DNA from: an uncultured Merdimonas sp.
GTDB lineage: Bacteria > Bacillota > Clostridia > Lachnospirales > Lachnospiraceae
NCBI GenBank assembly: GCA_944375745.1
Contig: CALWAV010000063.1
Span: 1 to 35,534 of the forward strand
Direction of reading: 5' to 3'
DNA length: 35,534 bases
Position numbers and translations under genes: made by a program. The notes beneath the pieces are model-generated. The model had not been told where the DNA came from. It did not search any database and saw only the letters and a list, made by a program, of their open reading frames with translations. Shown in pieces: positions 1 through 7,662 of this stretch. Every line of letters starts with the position of its first letter. Position 1 is the first letter of the stretch.

Positions 1-753
1 CTGGGCCTGTGCATCAAGCTGAAACAGGCGGGACTGGAGCCGATTATCCAGGTGACAGGACGTGACAGAAGCCGTATGGGAATCATGGGCGATATGCTTT
101 CCGCGGCGGCCTTTGGAATTGATACTATGCTGGCTCTGACCGGAGATCATCCCACTGTGGGAGACTGCAAGCAGTCCAAGCCGGTTTACGATCTGGATTC
201 TGTGGGAATTCTGCATATGCTGACAGCCATGGAGGCTACGGACAAAGACTGCGGCGGGAACCCCATTGAGGGCGGCGCGCCTGTCTTTTACAAGGGCGCA
301 GTGGTGACTCCGGTTTATGACCCGCTGCCGCTGCAGATCAACAAGCTGCGCCAGAAGGTGGAAGCAGGAGCCCAGTATATTCAGACACAGGGCATCTTCG
401 ATATGGAAAGCCTGAAGCGTTTTATGGATGAAGTGGACAAAGCCGGAATCCATACGCATATTATGGCTGGAATCATTCCGCTGAAGGCTGCGGGAATGGC
501 GAGATACATGAATGAGAATGTGCCGGGAATTGCGGTTCCCCAGGATATGATAGACCGTTTGGCTGCAGCGGCTGCTGAAGGCAAGGAAAAGGGTATCAAG
601 GGTCTTCCCACTCAGCTGGGCATTGAGATGGCCGCAGAAATGATTGCGAAGATCAAGGAAGAAGGAATCTGCGACGGCGTACATATTATGGCTATCGGCG
701 CGGAAAAGAATGTGCCGAAGATTCTGGAGAAAGCCGGACTTACGATTGAATAA
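1..753 (+). CDS. metF: Methylenetetrahydrofolate reductase, MetF family (5' end outside window)
   Basis: The reading frame is open from base 1 and ends at TAA 751-753, so about 250 codons of the C-terminal part are visible and roughly the first 40-50 residues are missing. Enzymes of this family reduce 5,10-methylene-THF to 5-methyl-THF on a TIM barrel, for methionine synthesis or the methyl branch of the Wood-Ljungdahl pathway. The run IQVTGRDRSRMG followed by LALTGDHPTVGD is typical of the family, as is the later stretch with GIIPLKAAGMARYMNENVPG. The ATG at 52 is internal and is not the start. The sequence does not show which pathway it serves, because the upstream neighbours are outside the window. 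A terminator follows directly. Confidence 0.88.
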   Translation: MGLCIKLKQAGLEPIIQVTGRDRSRMGIMGDMLSAAAFGIDTMLALTGDHPTVGDCKQSKPVYDLDSVGILHMLTAMEATDKDCGGNPIEGGAPVFYKGAVVTPVYDPLPLQINKLRQKVEAGAQYIQTQGIFDMESLKRFMDEVDKAGIHTHIMAGIIPLKAAGMARYMNENVPGIAVPQDMIDRLAAAAAEGKEKGIKGLPTQLGIEMAAEMIAKIKEEGICDGVHIMAIGAEKNVPKILEKAGLTIE

Positions 754-797
754 GCCCCTCAGATATTTCTGAGAATAAAACAGATTACATCAGAAAG

Positions 798-846
798 ACG
801 TTCTGATCCCCGCTGCCGGGAGGCGGCGGAGATTGGAACGTTTTTC
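798..846 (+). terminator. Rho-independent terminator after metF
   Basis: Outer arms ACGTTC (798-803) and GAACGT (836-841) enclose an inner GC-rich stem, CCGCTGCC against GGCGGCGG, with a GGGA loop. Five T follow at 841-845. It ends metF. It also lies just past the stop codon of the minus-strand histidine kinase and could act weakly in that direction. Confidence 0.8.
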
Positions 847-856
847 GTATGTGCGT

Positions 857-2368
857 CTATTCCCGCGGAGCTGCCGGTTTTTCTCTGCGCAGCAGACTTT
901 TCTTTTCCGGTTCCGCTTTTTCCGGCTCCTGTATGGGCAGCCGGATTTTTACGCAATGGCAGACATCCTTCTGCAGTTCGAACTCCAGCTCTCCGTGATG
1001 GGCTTCCACGATCTGCTTTACGATGCGCAGTCCCATTACGTGGGGCGCTGCAGGGGCTGAAGATCTGGATGTTTTTCCTTCTGCGGCCCTTCCTTTTTCT
1101 TCCGGCTGTCCTGTATGGACGCCTGGCCGGGAAACGGGACGGTAAAGCGTCTTTATCACGGCGACAGGAATTCCGCGTCCGGTATCGAAAAATGAGATTT
1201 CCGTCATGCCGCGGCATTTTCCGGCCCGGATTTGAATCAGGCACCCTTTAGGATTGTGGCGGATGCTGTTAGTGGTGAGATTTCGAAAGGCGCGGGTCAG
1301 GAGATCCGCGTCGCCCAGAACAGTGACGCGCTCCAGTTCAGGAGAAATGTTCAGTTCCAGCTGGAACTGTTCCGGGAGGCCGTTATTCATATGCCAGGCA
1401 GCCAGGCTTCGAAGCAGGGCGGCAGGAGAACAGGAAACCAGGCGCAGAGGGTAGGAATCATATTCCAGCTTGGAGGTCAGGTTTAAATCGGAAATCAGAT
1501 TGCGTATCTGGAGGCTGTTTTCTCGGATGGAGGCGGCCTCTTTCCTTCCCTCCTCATCCAGAGAGGAATTTTGTTCCAGGCTGTCCGCGTGGCCCATAAT
1601 CAGAGCCAGGGGAGTGCGGATATCATGGGATACACCGGAGATCCATTCTGTGCGGGCGTTGTCCCGTTTGTCCAGGGCAAGCTTCTGGCGGAAAAGCAGA
1701 ATGGACGCGTCGTTGAGCTTCTGTGCCAGAGTGGCAGTCATTCCCCGTTCCGGCAGGTTTAAAGGCTTTTGAAGATGGAGATTTTCAATGCCTCCGGCCA
1801 CAGATTTCAGCGACTTGTAAAGCCGGACGCCGAAGAAAAGAGACAGCAAAAAGACCATCAGGAGATTGCACAGGAGATAAGCGCCCAGATAGGATGGAAA
1901 AGATTTCAGGGTGCTTATGCGGAATTCCATATCGTATTTGGCAACGGAATTCTTAGGCTGGGCAGCCACAAACAGGCCTCTGGGATGTTCCCAGACCTTT
2001 ACCGGGTAATCCTTCAGATACCAGCGGCTCATGGATGCGATATCGTTCAGAGAATAAGAAAGGGGGATTTCCTCCGGCAGGTTGCGGCTCCACACCACCT
2101 GGCCTTCCGGGTCTATGAGCATGGCAAAGGCATAGTCGGCGTCAATTTTTTCAGCGGCTTCCGGGAAAAGGGAATAATTCTCCCCGTCCCAGGCCAGAGA
2201 CTCAGCCAGCCGTTCTGTGCGCCAGTTATAGTAGTAGGGCTCAGATTTATACATGTTTTCCCGGATAAGGTAGACAAAGAGAAAAAGAATATTGATTCCA
2301 AGTACAAAACATATGGTTAAAACGGCCGTCATGATATAACGGCGGCAGATTTTCAGCAGATCCTTCAT
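857..2368 (-). CDS. Sensor histidine kinase, membrane-bound, of the lantibiotic-sensing type
   Basis: This 503-aa two-component kinase probably phosphorylates the adjacent OmpR-type regulator. The order is: TM1 at about residues 13-36, an extracytoplasmic segment of about 120 residues (40-158), TM2 at about 160-182, a HAMP-like linker, H-box GVSHDIRTPL with the phospho-acceptor His248, N-box NLTTNSIRHNP (363-373), G1 box DTGRGIP (395-401), and a G2-like box HVMGLRIVK (about 443-451) that lacks the usual first glycine. The tail after residue 480 is rich in Lys, Glu and Pro. The start ATG overlaps the response-regulator stop by 4 bp, so the two genes are translationally coupled. The size, the single medium ectodomain and the nearby ABC-2 transporter resemble clostridial lantibiotic-resistance kinases; the ligand is inferred. 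Confidence 0.9.
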   Translation of the reverse strand: MKDLLKICRRYIMTAVLTICFVLGINILFLFVYLIRENMYKSEPYYYNWRTERLAESLAWDGENYSLFPEAAEKIDADYAFAMLIDPEGQVVWSRNLPEEIPLSYSLNDIASMSRWYLKDYPVKVWEHPRGLFVAAQPKNSVAKYDMEFRISTLKSFPSYLGAYLLCNLLMVFLLSLFFGVRLYKSLKSVAGGIENLHLQKPLNLPERGMTATLAQKLNDASILLFRQKLALDKRDNARTEWISGVSHDIRTPLALIMGHADSLEQNSSLDEEGRKEAASIRENSLQIRNLISDLNLTSKLEYDSYPLRLVSCSPAALLRSLAAWHMNNGLPEQFQLELNISPELERVTVLGDADLLTRAFRNLTTNSIRHNPKGCLIQIRAGKCRGMTEISFFDTGRGIPVAVIKTLYRPVSRPGVHTGQPEEKGRAAEGKTSRSSAPAAPHVMGLRIVKQIVEAHHGELEFELQKDVCHCVKIRLPIQEPEKAEPEKKSLLRREKPAAPRE

Positions 2369-3084
2369 GCTCTTTCCTCCTGTGCCAGGCGGTAGCCGAT
2401 TCCCCGTGCCGTAAGAAGCCAGCGGGGGTGGGAGGGATCTTCCTCGATTTTTTCCCGGAGCCGCCTGATATGTACCATCAGGGTGTTTTCATAAGTATAG
2501 TAGCCGTCTCCCCAGACTGTGTCACAGAGAGCGTCGAAGGTCACGATGTTCCCCCGGTTCTCGAAGAGCTTTTTCAGGATCAGCAGTTCTTTGGCTGTCA
2601 GAGAGACAGAACCTTTGGGCGTATCTACGGTTCCCCGTTCAAAATATACAGTTCTGCTGCCAAGCTTCAGTCCGGTCTCTTCCTTTTGGGGATGGGAGCC
2701 TGAGAGATAGGTTCTGCGGATAATGGCCGCGAGACGGAGCGTCAGCTCTCTTGGAAGAAAGGGCTTGGTCAGATAGTCGTCTGCGCCCAGTCCGAGTCCC
2801 AGAAGTCTGTCGTTGTCCTGATCCTTTGCGGACAGGAATAAGATGGGAATATCCGATGCGGCGCGGAATTCCTGAAACAGGGAAAAACCGTCTCCGTCCG
2901 GAAGCATAACATCCAGAATGATCAGGTCAGGAGTTTCCCGGGCAAAGACGCTGCGGGCTTCCCGGCAGCTGGAGGCTTTGTAAAGAGACTGGTAACCTTC
3001 CTTCTGCAGAATGGAAAACAGCATGTCCAGAAGCTGGGGATTATCATCTACTATCAGAATACTGCATTCATATATGTGTTTCAT
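2365..3084 (-). CDS. OmpR/PhoB-family response regulator
   Basis: A 239-aa DNA-binding regulator, partner of the kinase that follows it. The receiver domain (about 7-120) has the acidic pair in ILIVDDN, the phospho-acceptor Asp58 in LIILDVMLPDGDG and the conserved Lys107 in YLTKPF. A C-terminal winged helix (about 140-235) contains VWGDGYYTYENTLMVHIRRL and TARGIGYRL. An in-frame ATG at 3144 gives 20 more residues, but the ATG at 3084 is preferred because a GGCAGGA ribosome binding site lies just before it and the protein then begins directly with the receiver fold. A tandem-half-site motif upstream (3176-3193) is repeated before the ABC operon at 5988, which suggests the regulator controls both. 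Confidence 0.92.
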   Translation of the reverse strand: MKHIYECSILIVDDNPQLLDMLFSILQKEGYQSLYKASSCREARSVFARETPDLIILDVMLPDGDGFSLFQEFRAASDIPILFLSAKDQDNDRLLGLGLGADDYLTKPFLPRELTLRLAAIIRRTYLSGSHPQKEETGLKLGSRTVYFERGTVDTPKGSVSLTAKELLILKKLFENRGNIVTFDALCDTVWGDGYYTYENTLMVHIRRLREKIEEDPSHPRWLLTARGIGYRLAQEERA

Positions 3085-3132
3085 AAAATTGTCCTGCCTT
3101 TCTGTTTCCGCAGGCTGCGGAAATCTGATCTG

Positions 3133-3193
3133 AGTATAGAGCAAATCTCCGCAGGTTTCATCTCTTTTTCATACATTTAAGGAAAAAGTAAGG
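3133..3193 (-). promoter_or_regulatory. Promoter of the two-component operon with a candidate regulator site
   Basis: Read on the minus strand, TATACT (3138-3133) makes a -10 box, with a poor -35 (ATGAAA) 17 bp upstream. That fits an activator-dependent promoter. Further upstream, 3176-3193 reads on the plus strand TTTAAGG, then 5 bases, then GTAAGG. These are two similar half-sites spaced by about 11 bp, the usual layout for OmpR-family binding. The same motif stands before the ABC transporter at 5904-5921, in the opposite orientation relative to the gene. Confidence 0.55.
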
Positions 3194-3234
3194 AACGGAA
3201 AATACAGGAAGCAGATGAAATGTTCCTGAAAATC

Positions 3235-3243
3235 TGGTATAAT
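3235..3243 (+). promoter_or_regulatory. Extended -10 promoter of pepD
   Basis: TGG followed by a perfect TATAAT (3238-3243) forms an extended -10 element. Transcription would begin at about 3250, which makes the ATG at 3252 an unlikely start and supports the ATG at 3279. Confidence 0.6.
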
Positions 3244-3278
3244 CAGGGAAAATGAATGCAGAAAGGAAAGACAGTTTT

Positions 3279-4739
3279 ATGGAGTATCAGATCACAGGCT
3301 ATCAGCCGGAAAAATTGTTTCATTTTTTTGAGGAGATCAGCGCGATTCCCAGAGGATCCGGAAATGAAAAAGGGATCAGCGATTATCTTGTAAAATTCGC
3401 AGAGGAGAGAGGGCTCTGGGTGCATCAGGATGAAGCCTGGAATGTGATTATCAAGAAGGCCGGAAGCCCGGGAGCGGAAAATCAGCCTCCTGTGATGCTT
3501 CAGGGACATCTGGATATGGTATGTGAGAAGCTTGCGGGTGTGGAGCATGATTTTACTAAGGAGGGGCTGAAGCTGCTCGTAAAGGATGGCGTACTCACTG
3601 CGGACGGTACGACTCTCGGAGCCGACAACGGCGTGGCAGTCGCCCTGATGCTTATGGTGCTGGATGATGAGGAACTTGTGCATCCTCCGGTAGAATGTGT
3701 TTTTACCACGGAAGAGGAAGTAGGGCTGAACGGAGCAGTGGCTCTGGATAAATCTCTGCTTTCGGCCCGTATCATGATCAATATGGACTCTGAGGAAGAA
3801 GGAGTCGGAACAGTCAGCTGTGCCGGCGGACTTCGGATCGAGTGTGCCAGACCTGTAAAGCGGGAAGAGGCGGAAGGGACGCTTCTTAAGCTGGAAATCA
3901 CCGGCCTCAAGGGCGGCCATTCCGGTATGGATATCGATAAGGAGCGGCAGAATGCCAACTGCCTGATGGCGCGGACAGTGTGGCAGCTTCTGAAGCATAC
4001 AGACGGGAAACTGGTGGATTTCCAGGGAGGAAACAAGGATAATGCCATTCCCAGAGAATGCATGGCTTCTCTGATTTACGCAGCCCCGGAAGAGGCAGAG
4101 AAGGCAGAAGCGCTGGCTGTGGGTATGGCTGATACGCTGGCAGCGGAGATTACCCCTTATGAAGAAAACTTTGCATGCCGGGTGGAAAGACAGGAAGGAA
4201 GCAGAGCAGAAGCGCTTCCGGCAGAGGATGCGAAAGCATTTGTGACAGCCATGTATCTGGCTCCGGGCGGCGTGCAGAGCCGCAATATGCATATGGACGG
4301 CTTTGTGGTGTCTTCTGTCAATATGGGCGTGGTCCGCGCGGAGAAAGACAGATTGGTCCTTGTCTTCTCGCCCCGTTCCTCTGTGGCATCTCTTCAGGAG
4401 GAGATGAAAGCGCGTCTGGGACTGCTGGCAGAGACCTTTGGATTTACTTCTTCCTGCAGCGGAGAATATCCGGGATGGAGTTATAAGGAAGATTCCAGAA
4501 TCCGGGAAGTGTTTGCGGAAAGCTATCGGGAGCTCTTTGGCAGAGAGATGAAGATGGAAGGAATCCATGCCGGACTGGAGTGCGGACTTTTCTCTGACGC
4601 GCTGCCCGGACTGGACGCTATCGCGGTGGGTCCGACACTGAATCATGTCCACACGCCGGAGGAAAATCTGCCGCTGGATTCCTTTGAAAGATTTTATGTT
4701 CTGTTGAAGGATGTCTTGAGAAGACTGGCACAGCAGTAA
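3279..4739 (+). CDS. pepD: Aminoacyl-histidine dipeptidase (PepD-like, M20 family)
   Basis: A 486-aa cytosolic metallopeptidase that cleaves dipeptides such as Xaa-His (carnosine type). Visible M20 features are GHLDMV with metal ligand His77, the GTTLGADNGVAVA stretch with the bridging Asp, TTEEEVGL with the catalytic and ligand Glu pair, and GGHSGMDI in the lid/dimerisation domain. The length matches PepD (about 485). An upstream in-frame ATG at 3252 lies at the predicted transcription start. The ATG at 3279 follows an AGAAAGGAAAG ribosome binding site and is chosen. It appears to be a single-gene unit between the two-component genes and popT, with no visible link to antibiotic resistance. 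Confidence 0.93.
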   Translation: MEYQITGYQPEKLFHFFEEISAIPRGSGNEKGISDYLVKFAEERGLWVHQDEAWNVIIKKAGSPGAENQPPVMLQGHLDMVCEKLAGVEHDFTKEGLKLLVKDGVLTADGTTLGADNGVAVALMLMVLDDEELVHPPVECVFTTEEEVGLNGAVALDKSLLSARIMINMDSEEEGVGTVSCAGGLRIECARPVKREEAEGTLLKLEITGLKGGHSGMDIDKERQNANCLMARTVWQLLKHTDGKLVDFQGGNKDNAIPRECMASLIYAAPEEAEKAEALAVGMADTLAAEITPYEENFACRVERQEGSRAEALPAEDAKAFVTAMYLAPGGVQSRNMHMDGFVVSSVNMGVVRAEKDRLVLVFSPRSSVASLQEEMKARLGLLAETFGFTSSCSGEYPGWSYKEDSRIREVFAESYRELFGREMKMEGIHAGLECGLFSDALPGLDAIAVGPTLNHVHTPEENLPLDSFERFYVLLKDVLRRLAQQ

Positions 4740-4878
4740 GCCTTTGACTGGAAAATCGGGAGCATGAATGAGGGGGTATGGACTTTACAGGAAGATTGTG
4801 CTAATATAGGACCCGAATCTTAAACAACAAAGGCGTCTGCCGGTGATGGCAGGGGCTGTCTTTATGAAGGAGGATTTT

Positions 4879-5730
4879 ATGAATCAGAAGTCAACCGGAC
4901 TTCGTCCGGCTCAGTTCATTTTCCGCATCTTTCAGGGTGCGCTGATTGGTCTGGGCGCTGTGCTTCCTGGAATCTCCGGAGGAGTTCTGGGTGTGATTTT
5001 CGGGGTATATAAGCCTATTATGGAGCTGATTTCCCATCCCTTTGCCAACTTTAAGACCCATGTGCCGAAGCTGATCCCGGTATTTATCGGCGGCGTCATC
5101 GGATTCTTAGGGATCGCTAATCTGCTGGCGTTCTTTCTGGAAAAATATCCGGATCCGTCCGTATGCCTTTTTATCGGTCTGATCGGCGGCATGCTGCCGT
5201 CTCTGTTCCGGGAGGCCGGAGAGCAGGGAAGAAGCAAGGGTTCTTTTATTTCTCTGATCGTATGCATGATTGTGATTTTTGCCCTTTTAAGCGCTTTGAG
5301 CGTGGCATCTGTAACGATTGAGCCCAATTTCTTCTGGTATCTGTTCTGCGGCTTCTGCCTTGCGCTCAGCGTAATTGCGCCGGGCATGAGCTTTTCCACT
5401 CTTTTGATGCCGCTGGGCCTGTATACGCCCTTTATTGATGGAATCGGCCATCTGGATTTTTCCGTTCTGATTCCCGGAGGAATCGGCGCTCTGCTGACTG
5501 TGATTCTGCTTGCGAAAGCAATCAACGCCCTGTTTACACATTATTATTCCCTGGCTTTCCATGGCATTGTGGGAATTGTAATCGCGGCCACAGTTATGAT
5601 TATCCCGTTCTCCAGCTTTGCGGTTTCCGTTCAGAGCGCCCTGGTCAACGTGGTCTGCCTTGTGGTGGGCGTGGTCTGCGCCCTGCTTCTGGATAAGTTC
5701 AACAGCCGTGTGGATGTGCCGGAGGTTTAA
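4879..5730 (+). CDS. popT: DUF368 polyprenyl-phosphate transporter (PopT-like)
   Basis: A 283-aa polytopic membrane protein. DUF368 proteins have been shown to recycle undecaprenyl phosphate across the membrane for wall synthesis. Two related glycine/proline-rich motifs mark the family and its internal repeat: GAVLPGISGGVLGVIFGVY near the N terminus and SVIAPGMSFSTLLMPLGLY in the middle. About eight hydrophobic segments are visible. ATGs at 4843 and 4864 are also in frame, but AAGGAGG sits five bases before the ATG at 4879. The location, between a peptide-sensing two-component system and its probable transporter, is suggestive because lipid II and C55-P are targets of lantibiotics and bacitracin; that link is inference. 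Confidence 0.88.
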   Translation: MNQKSTGLRPAQFIFRIFQGALIGLGAVLPGISGGVLGVIFGVYKPIMELISHPFANFKTHVPKLIPVFIGGVIGFLGIANLLAFFLEKYPDPSVCLFIGLIGGMLPSLFREAGEQGRSKGSFISLIVCMIVIFALLSALSVASVTIEPNFFWYLFCGFCLALSVIAPGMSFSTLLMPLGLYTPFIDGIGHLDFSVLIPGGIGALLTVILLAKAINALFTHYYSLAFHGIVGIVIAATVMIIPFSSFAVSVQSALVNVVCLVVGVVCALLLDKFNSRVDVPEV

Positions 5731-5738
5731 AAATACGA

Positions 5739-5766
5739 TTGACAGATTCTGAAAAAGTGGTATGCT
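5739..5766 (+). promoter_or_regulatory. Sigma-A promoter in the popT-ABC intergenic region
   Basis: TTGACA (5739-5744) and TATGCT (5761-5766) are separated by 16 bp, and the site begins only 9 bases after the popT stop. A strong terminator lies about 65 nt downstream, so the promoter would make a short transcript unless the terminator is read through. Confidence 0.6.
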
Positions 5767-5772
5767 GTTAGA

Positions 5773-5840
5773 CAGGTAGCACTTGAAAAAGAAAATCTTC
5801 GATGACAGAAAGAAATTTCTGCCGTCGAAGATTTTTTTAT
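5773..5840 (+). ncRNA. Candidate short transcript (small RNA or attenuated leader)
   Basis: This is the expected transcript from the promoter at 5739-5766 to the terminator at 5792-5838, about 65 nt, most of which is the terminator hairpin. No ribosome binding site or convincing small ORF is present. It could be a small RNA, or a leader in which the terminator attenuates transcription into the ABC operon at 5988. It could also simply be the popT terminator with a chance promoter in front. Confidence 0.35.
5792..5838 (+). terminator. Strong rho-independent terminator after popT
   Basis: AAAATCTTCGA (5792-5802) pairs with TCGAAGATTTT (5825-5835), with an inner CAGAAA/TTTCTG stem (5806-5811 and 5816-5821) and a seven-T run. 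Confidence 0.85.
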
Positions 5841-5903
5841 TTCCGCTATTTCCGCGGGCAGTGAGCCGGACGGATACTGCCGCGGCTCTGGCCGAAGGAA
5901 AAG

Positions 5904-5958
5904 TTTAAGGTAAATGTAAGGCAGACTTCATGGCATTGTAAGCAGAGGGCGTTATACT
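5904..5958 (+). promoter_or_regulatory. ABC-operon promoter with candidate response-regulator site
   Basis: A -10 box TATACT (5953-5958) has no good -35. Upstream, 5904-5921 reads TTTAAGG, five bases, GTAAGG, matching 16 of 18 bases of the motif at 3176-3193 before the response-regulator gene. The motif ends 31 bp before the -10. A further GTAAG at 5938-5942 may be an extra half-site. A ribosome binding site GGAGGA (5975-5980) precedes the ATG at 5988. Confidence 0.6.
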
Positions 5959-5987
5959 CTTCCTATCTCAGACAGGAGGAAAAAAGC

Positions 5988-6902
5988 ATGGAATATATTG
6001 TGGAAACAAAGGGACTGACCAAAAGCTATGGCGGAAAACAGGTCGTGAAGAATGTGGACCTGAAAGTCCCGAAGGAATGTGTCTATGGATTTATGGGGCC
6101 GAACGGAGCGGGAAAGAGCACAACCTTAAAAATGCTGCTGGGCCTTATCCGGTGCACCGATGGCCAGGCCTGGATAGACGGAAAAGAGATGAACCAGAAA
6201 AACCGGCTGGAGATTCTCCGGGAGACGGGCTCTCTTATTGAATCTCCCTCTTATTACGGCCATCTGACCGGAAGAGAGAACCTGGAAATCGTGCGCACGC
6301 TGAAAAAGGCGCCGGAAAAAGAGGTGGATCAGGTCCTGGAGCTGGTGCGCATGGAGCGGCAGCAGGATAAAAAGGCCCGGGAATATTCCTTGGGAATGAA
6401 GCAGCGGCTGGGACTGGCCGCCGCGCTGATTGGAAGGCCGAGGCTTCTGATTCTGGATGAGCCTACGAATGGCCTTGATCCGGCAGGTATTCAGGAAATC
6501 CGGGAGCTGATTTGTGAGCTGCCGAAACGTATGGGAATCACAGTTCTGGTGTCCAGCCATCTTTTAAGTGAGATGGATCAGATGGCAGATTATGTGGGAA
6601 TCATTAACCACGGACAGCTGATTTTTCAAGATAAGCTGGAGGCCCTTCACGAGCACAGCAAGAGCAAGCTGCTGCTCCGGGTGATGAACCGGACAGCGGC
6701 ACTGAAGATTTTGGAAGGCAGGCAGATAGAAGGAAGAGTGACAGAGGAAGGAATTCTGATTCCGGGACTCTCCGATGACAGAGCAGCGGATCTTGTGTCA
6801 GCCCTGGCTGCCGGAGGAGCGGGGCTTTACCGGATCGAAGAACGGCAGAAGAGTCTGGAGGATATTTTCCTGAGCCTGACAGGAAGGAGGGAAAGTCTGT
6901 GA
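5988..6902 (+). CDS. ABC transporter ATP-binding protein, LanF/BcrA type
   Basis: A 304-aa ATPase of an ABC-2 exporter, probably protecting against a lantibiotic or another cell-wall-active peptide. Visible motifs are Walker A GPNGAGKST (38-46), signature YSLGM (133-137) in place of the usual LSGGQ, and Walker B LLILDEP (153-159) followed by TNGLDPAG, then the switch His in LVSSHLLSEM. Where the Q-loop glutamine is expected the sequence is SLIESPSYY, with Glu85. This E-loop variant is described for LanF proteins of lantibiotic immunity transporters. The C-terminal 80 residues are the variable regulatory part of BcrA-like proteins. It overlaps or abuts the first permease gene. The promoter shares a motif with the two-component operon at 857-3084. 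Confidence 0.92.
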   Translation: MEYIVETKGLTKSYGGKQVVKNVDLKVPKECVYGFMGPNGAGKSTTLKMLLGLIRCTDGQAWIDGKEMNQKNRLEILRETGSLIESPSYYGHLTGRENLEIVRTLKKAPEKEVDQVLELVRMERQQDKKAREYSLGMKQRLGLAAALIGRPRLLILDEPTNGLDPAGIQEIRELICELPKRMGITVLVSSHLLSEMDQMADYVGIINHGQLIFQDKLEALHEHSKSKLLLRVMNRTAALKILEGRQIEGRVTEEGILIPGLSDDRAADLVSALAAGGAGLYRIEERQKSLEDIFLSLTGRRESL

Positions 6903-7660
6903 TGCTGCGGGAATGGAAGACAGAATGGATGAAACTGCGCCGCAGAAAGGTGGGGCTGCTGCTTCTGGCCTTTCTTGGATTTACCTTTGTCTGGTGCGCC
7001 TGGATTCTGTCAGACGCGGGAGCAGAGGAACTGATGGACGGATACCGGTGGATTTTTTCCAATCTGTCCATCATCAATACCATTTTACTGCCGGCTCTGC
7101 TGTCTATGCTGGCCAGCCGGCTCTGTGATATGGAAATCAAGGGAAATACCTTGAAGCTTATCTGTACCATGGAAAAGAAGGGGCGTCTGTTTGATATGAA
7201 GTTTCTCACAGGCAGCCTGTATCTGGTCCTTTATATCGCGGCAGAGCTTATGCTTCTGTTCATCTGCGGCAGAGCATATGGCTTCGGCGAGCCTATGCAG
7301 CTTCGGCATGTCCTGTATTTCCTGATTCAGAATGTGACTGTGAGCCTGGTGATTTATCTGCTGCAGATGATGCTGTCCTTCCGGTTTGAGAATCAGATCA
7401 TTCCTCTGGCGGCAGGACTTTTCGGCTCCTTTATCGGCCTTTTTTCCTGGTTCTTTCCGGATACCAGCCTTTTCCGGTGGATCTTTGTATGGGGACATTA
7501 TTCTCTTCTGCACTTCATAGGAAACAACTGGGATGAAACCACCAGAATCAGCACCTTCTATGATGTGGAGCCAAAGCAGGCGGCGCTGTGCCTGGTGCTG
7601 GTCCTTCTGACCGGCGGATACCTGGCCGGCAGACATCTGTTTGTAAGAAAGGAGATCTGA
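6899..7660 (+). CDS. ABC-2 permease subunit 1 (lantibiotic immunity type)
   Basis: A 253-aa membrane protein with six predicted hydrophobic segments: about 18-36, 52-72, 105-125, 140-160, 170-192 and 230-247. The N terminus is short and basic (EWKTEWMKLRRRKVG), as in LanE/LanG-like permeases. The GTG at 6899 overlaps the ATPase stop and lies 8 bases after GGAGG. The ATG at 6902 is the alternative, one codon shorter. It forms the channel with the next gene's product. The assignment to the peptide-exporter group rests on size, topology and the ATPase E-loop, not on a diagnostic motif. Confidence 0.85.
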   Translation: MMLREWKTEWMKLRRRKVGLLLLAFLGFTFVWCAWILSDAGAEELMDGYRWIFSNLSIINTILLPALLSMLASRLCDMEIKGNTLKLICTMEKKGRLFDMKFLTGSLYLVLYIAAELMLLFICGRAYGFGEPMQLRHVLYFLIQNVTVSLVIYLLQMMLSFRFENQIIPLAAGLFGSFIGLFSWFFPDTSLFRWIFVWGHYSLLHFIGNNWDETTRISTFYDVEPKQAALCLVLVLLTGGYLAGRHLFVRKEI

Positions 7661-7662
7661 TT

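Noticed and set aside
1-753. Assignment of the metF fragment to a Wood-Ljungdahl gene cluster
   Set aside because: Only one partial gene is visible, and nothing else of the pathway lies in the window.
759-1244. Short minus- and plus-strand frames over the 3' end of the histidine kinase gene
   Set aside because: They are out of frame with the kinase, which is intact through its G1 and G2 boxes to the stop at 857.
3243-4652. A 469-codon open frame on the minus strand
   Set aside because: It lies entirely opposite pepD, has no ribosome binding site or family features, and its composition (His, Arg, Cys-rich) is that of an antisense shadow.
4829-4840. The AAAGGCGTCT sequence found here, at about 11280 and at about 18796, as a dispersed regulatory repeat
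   Set aside because: Two of the three lie in hairpin stems where similar GC-rich arms are expected, and the third has no matching context; three short matches are not enough.
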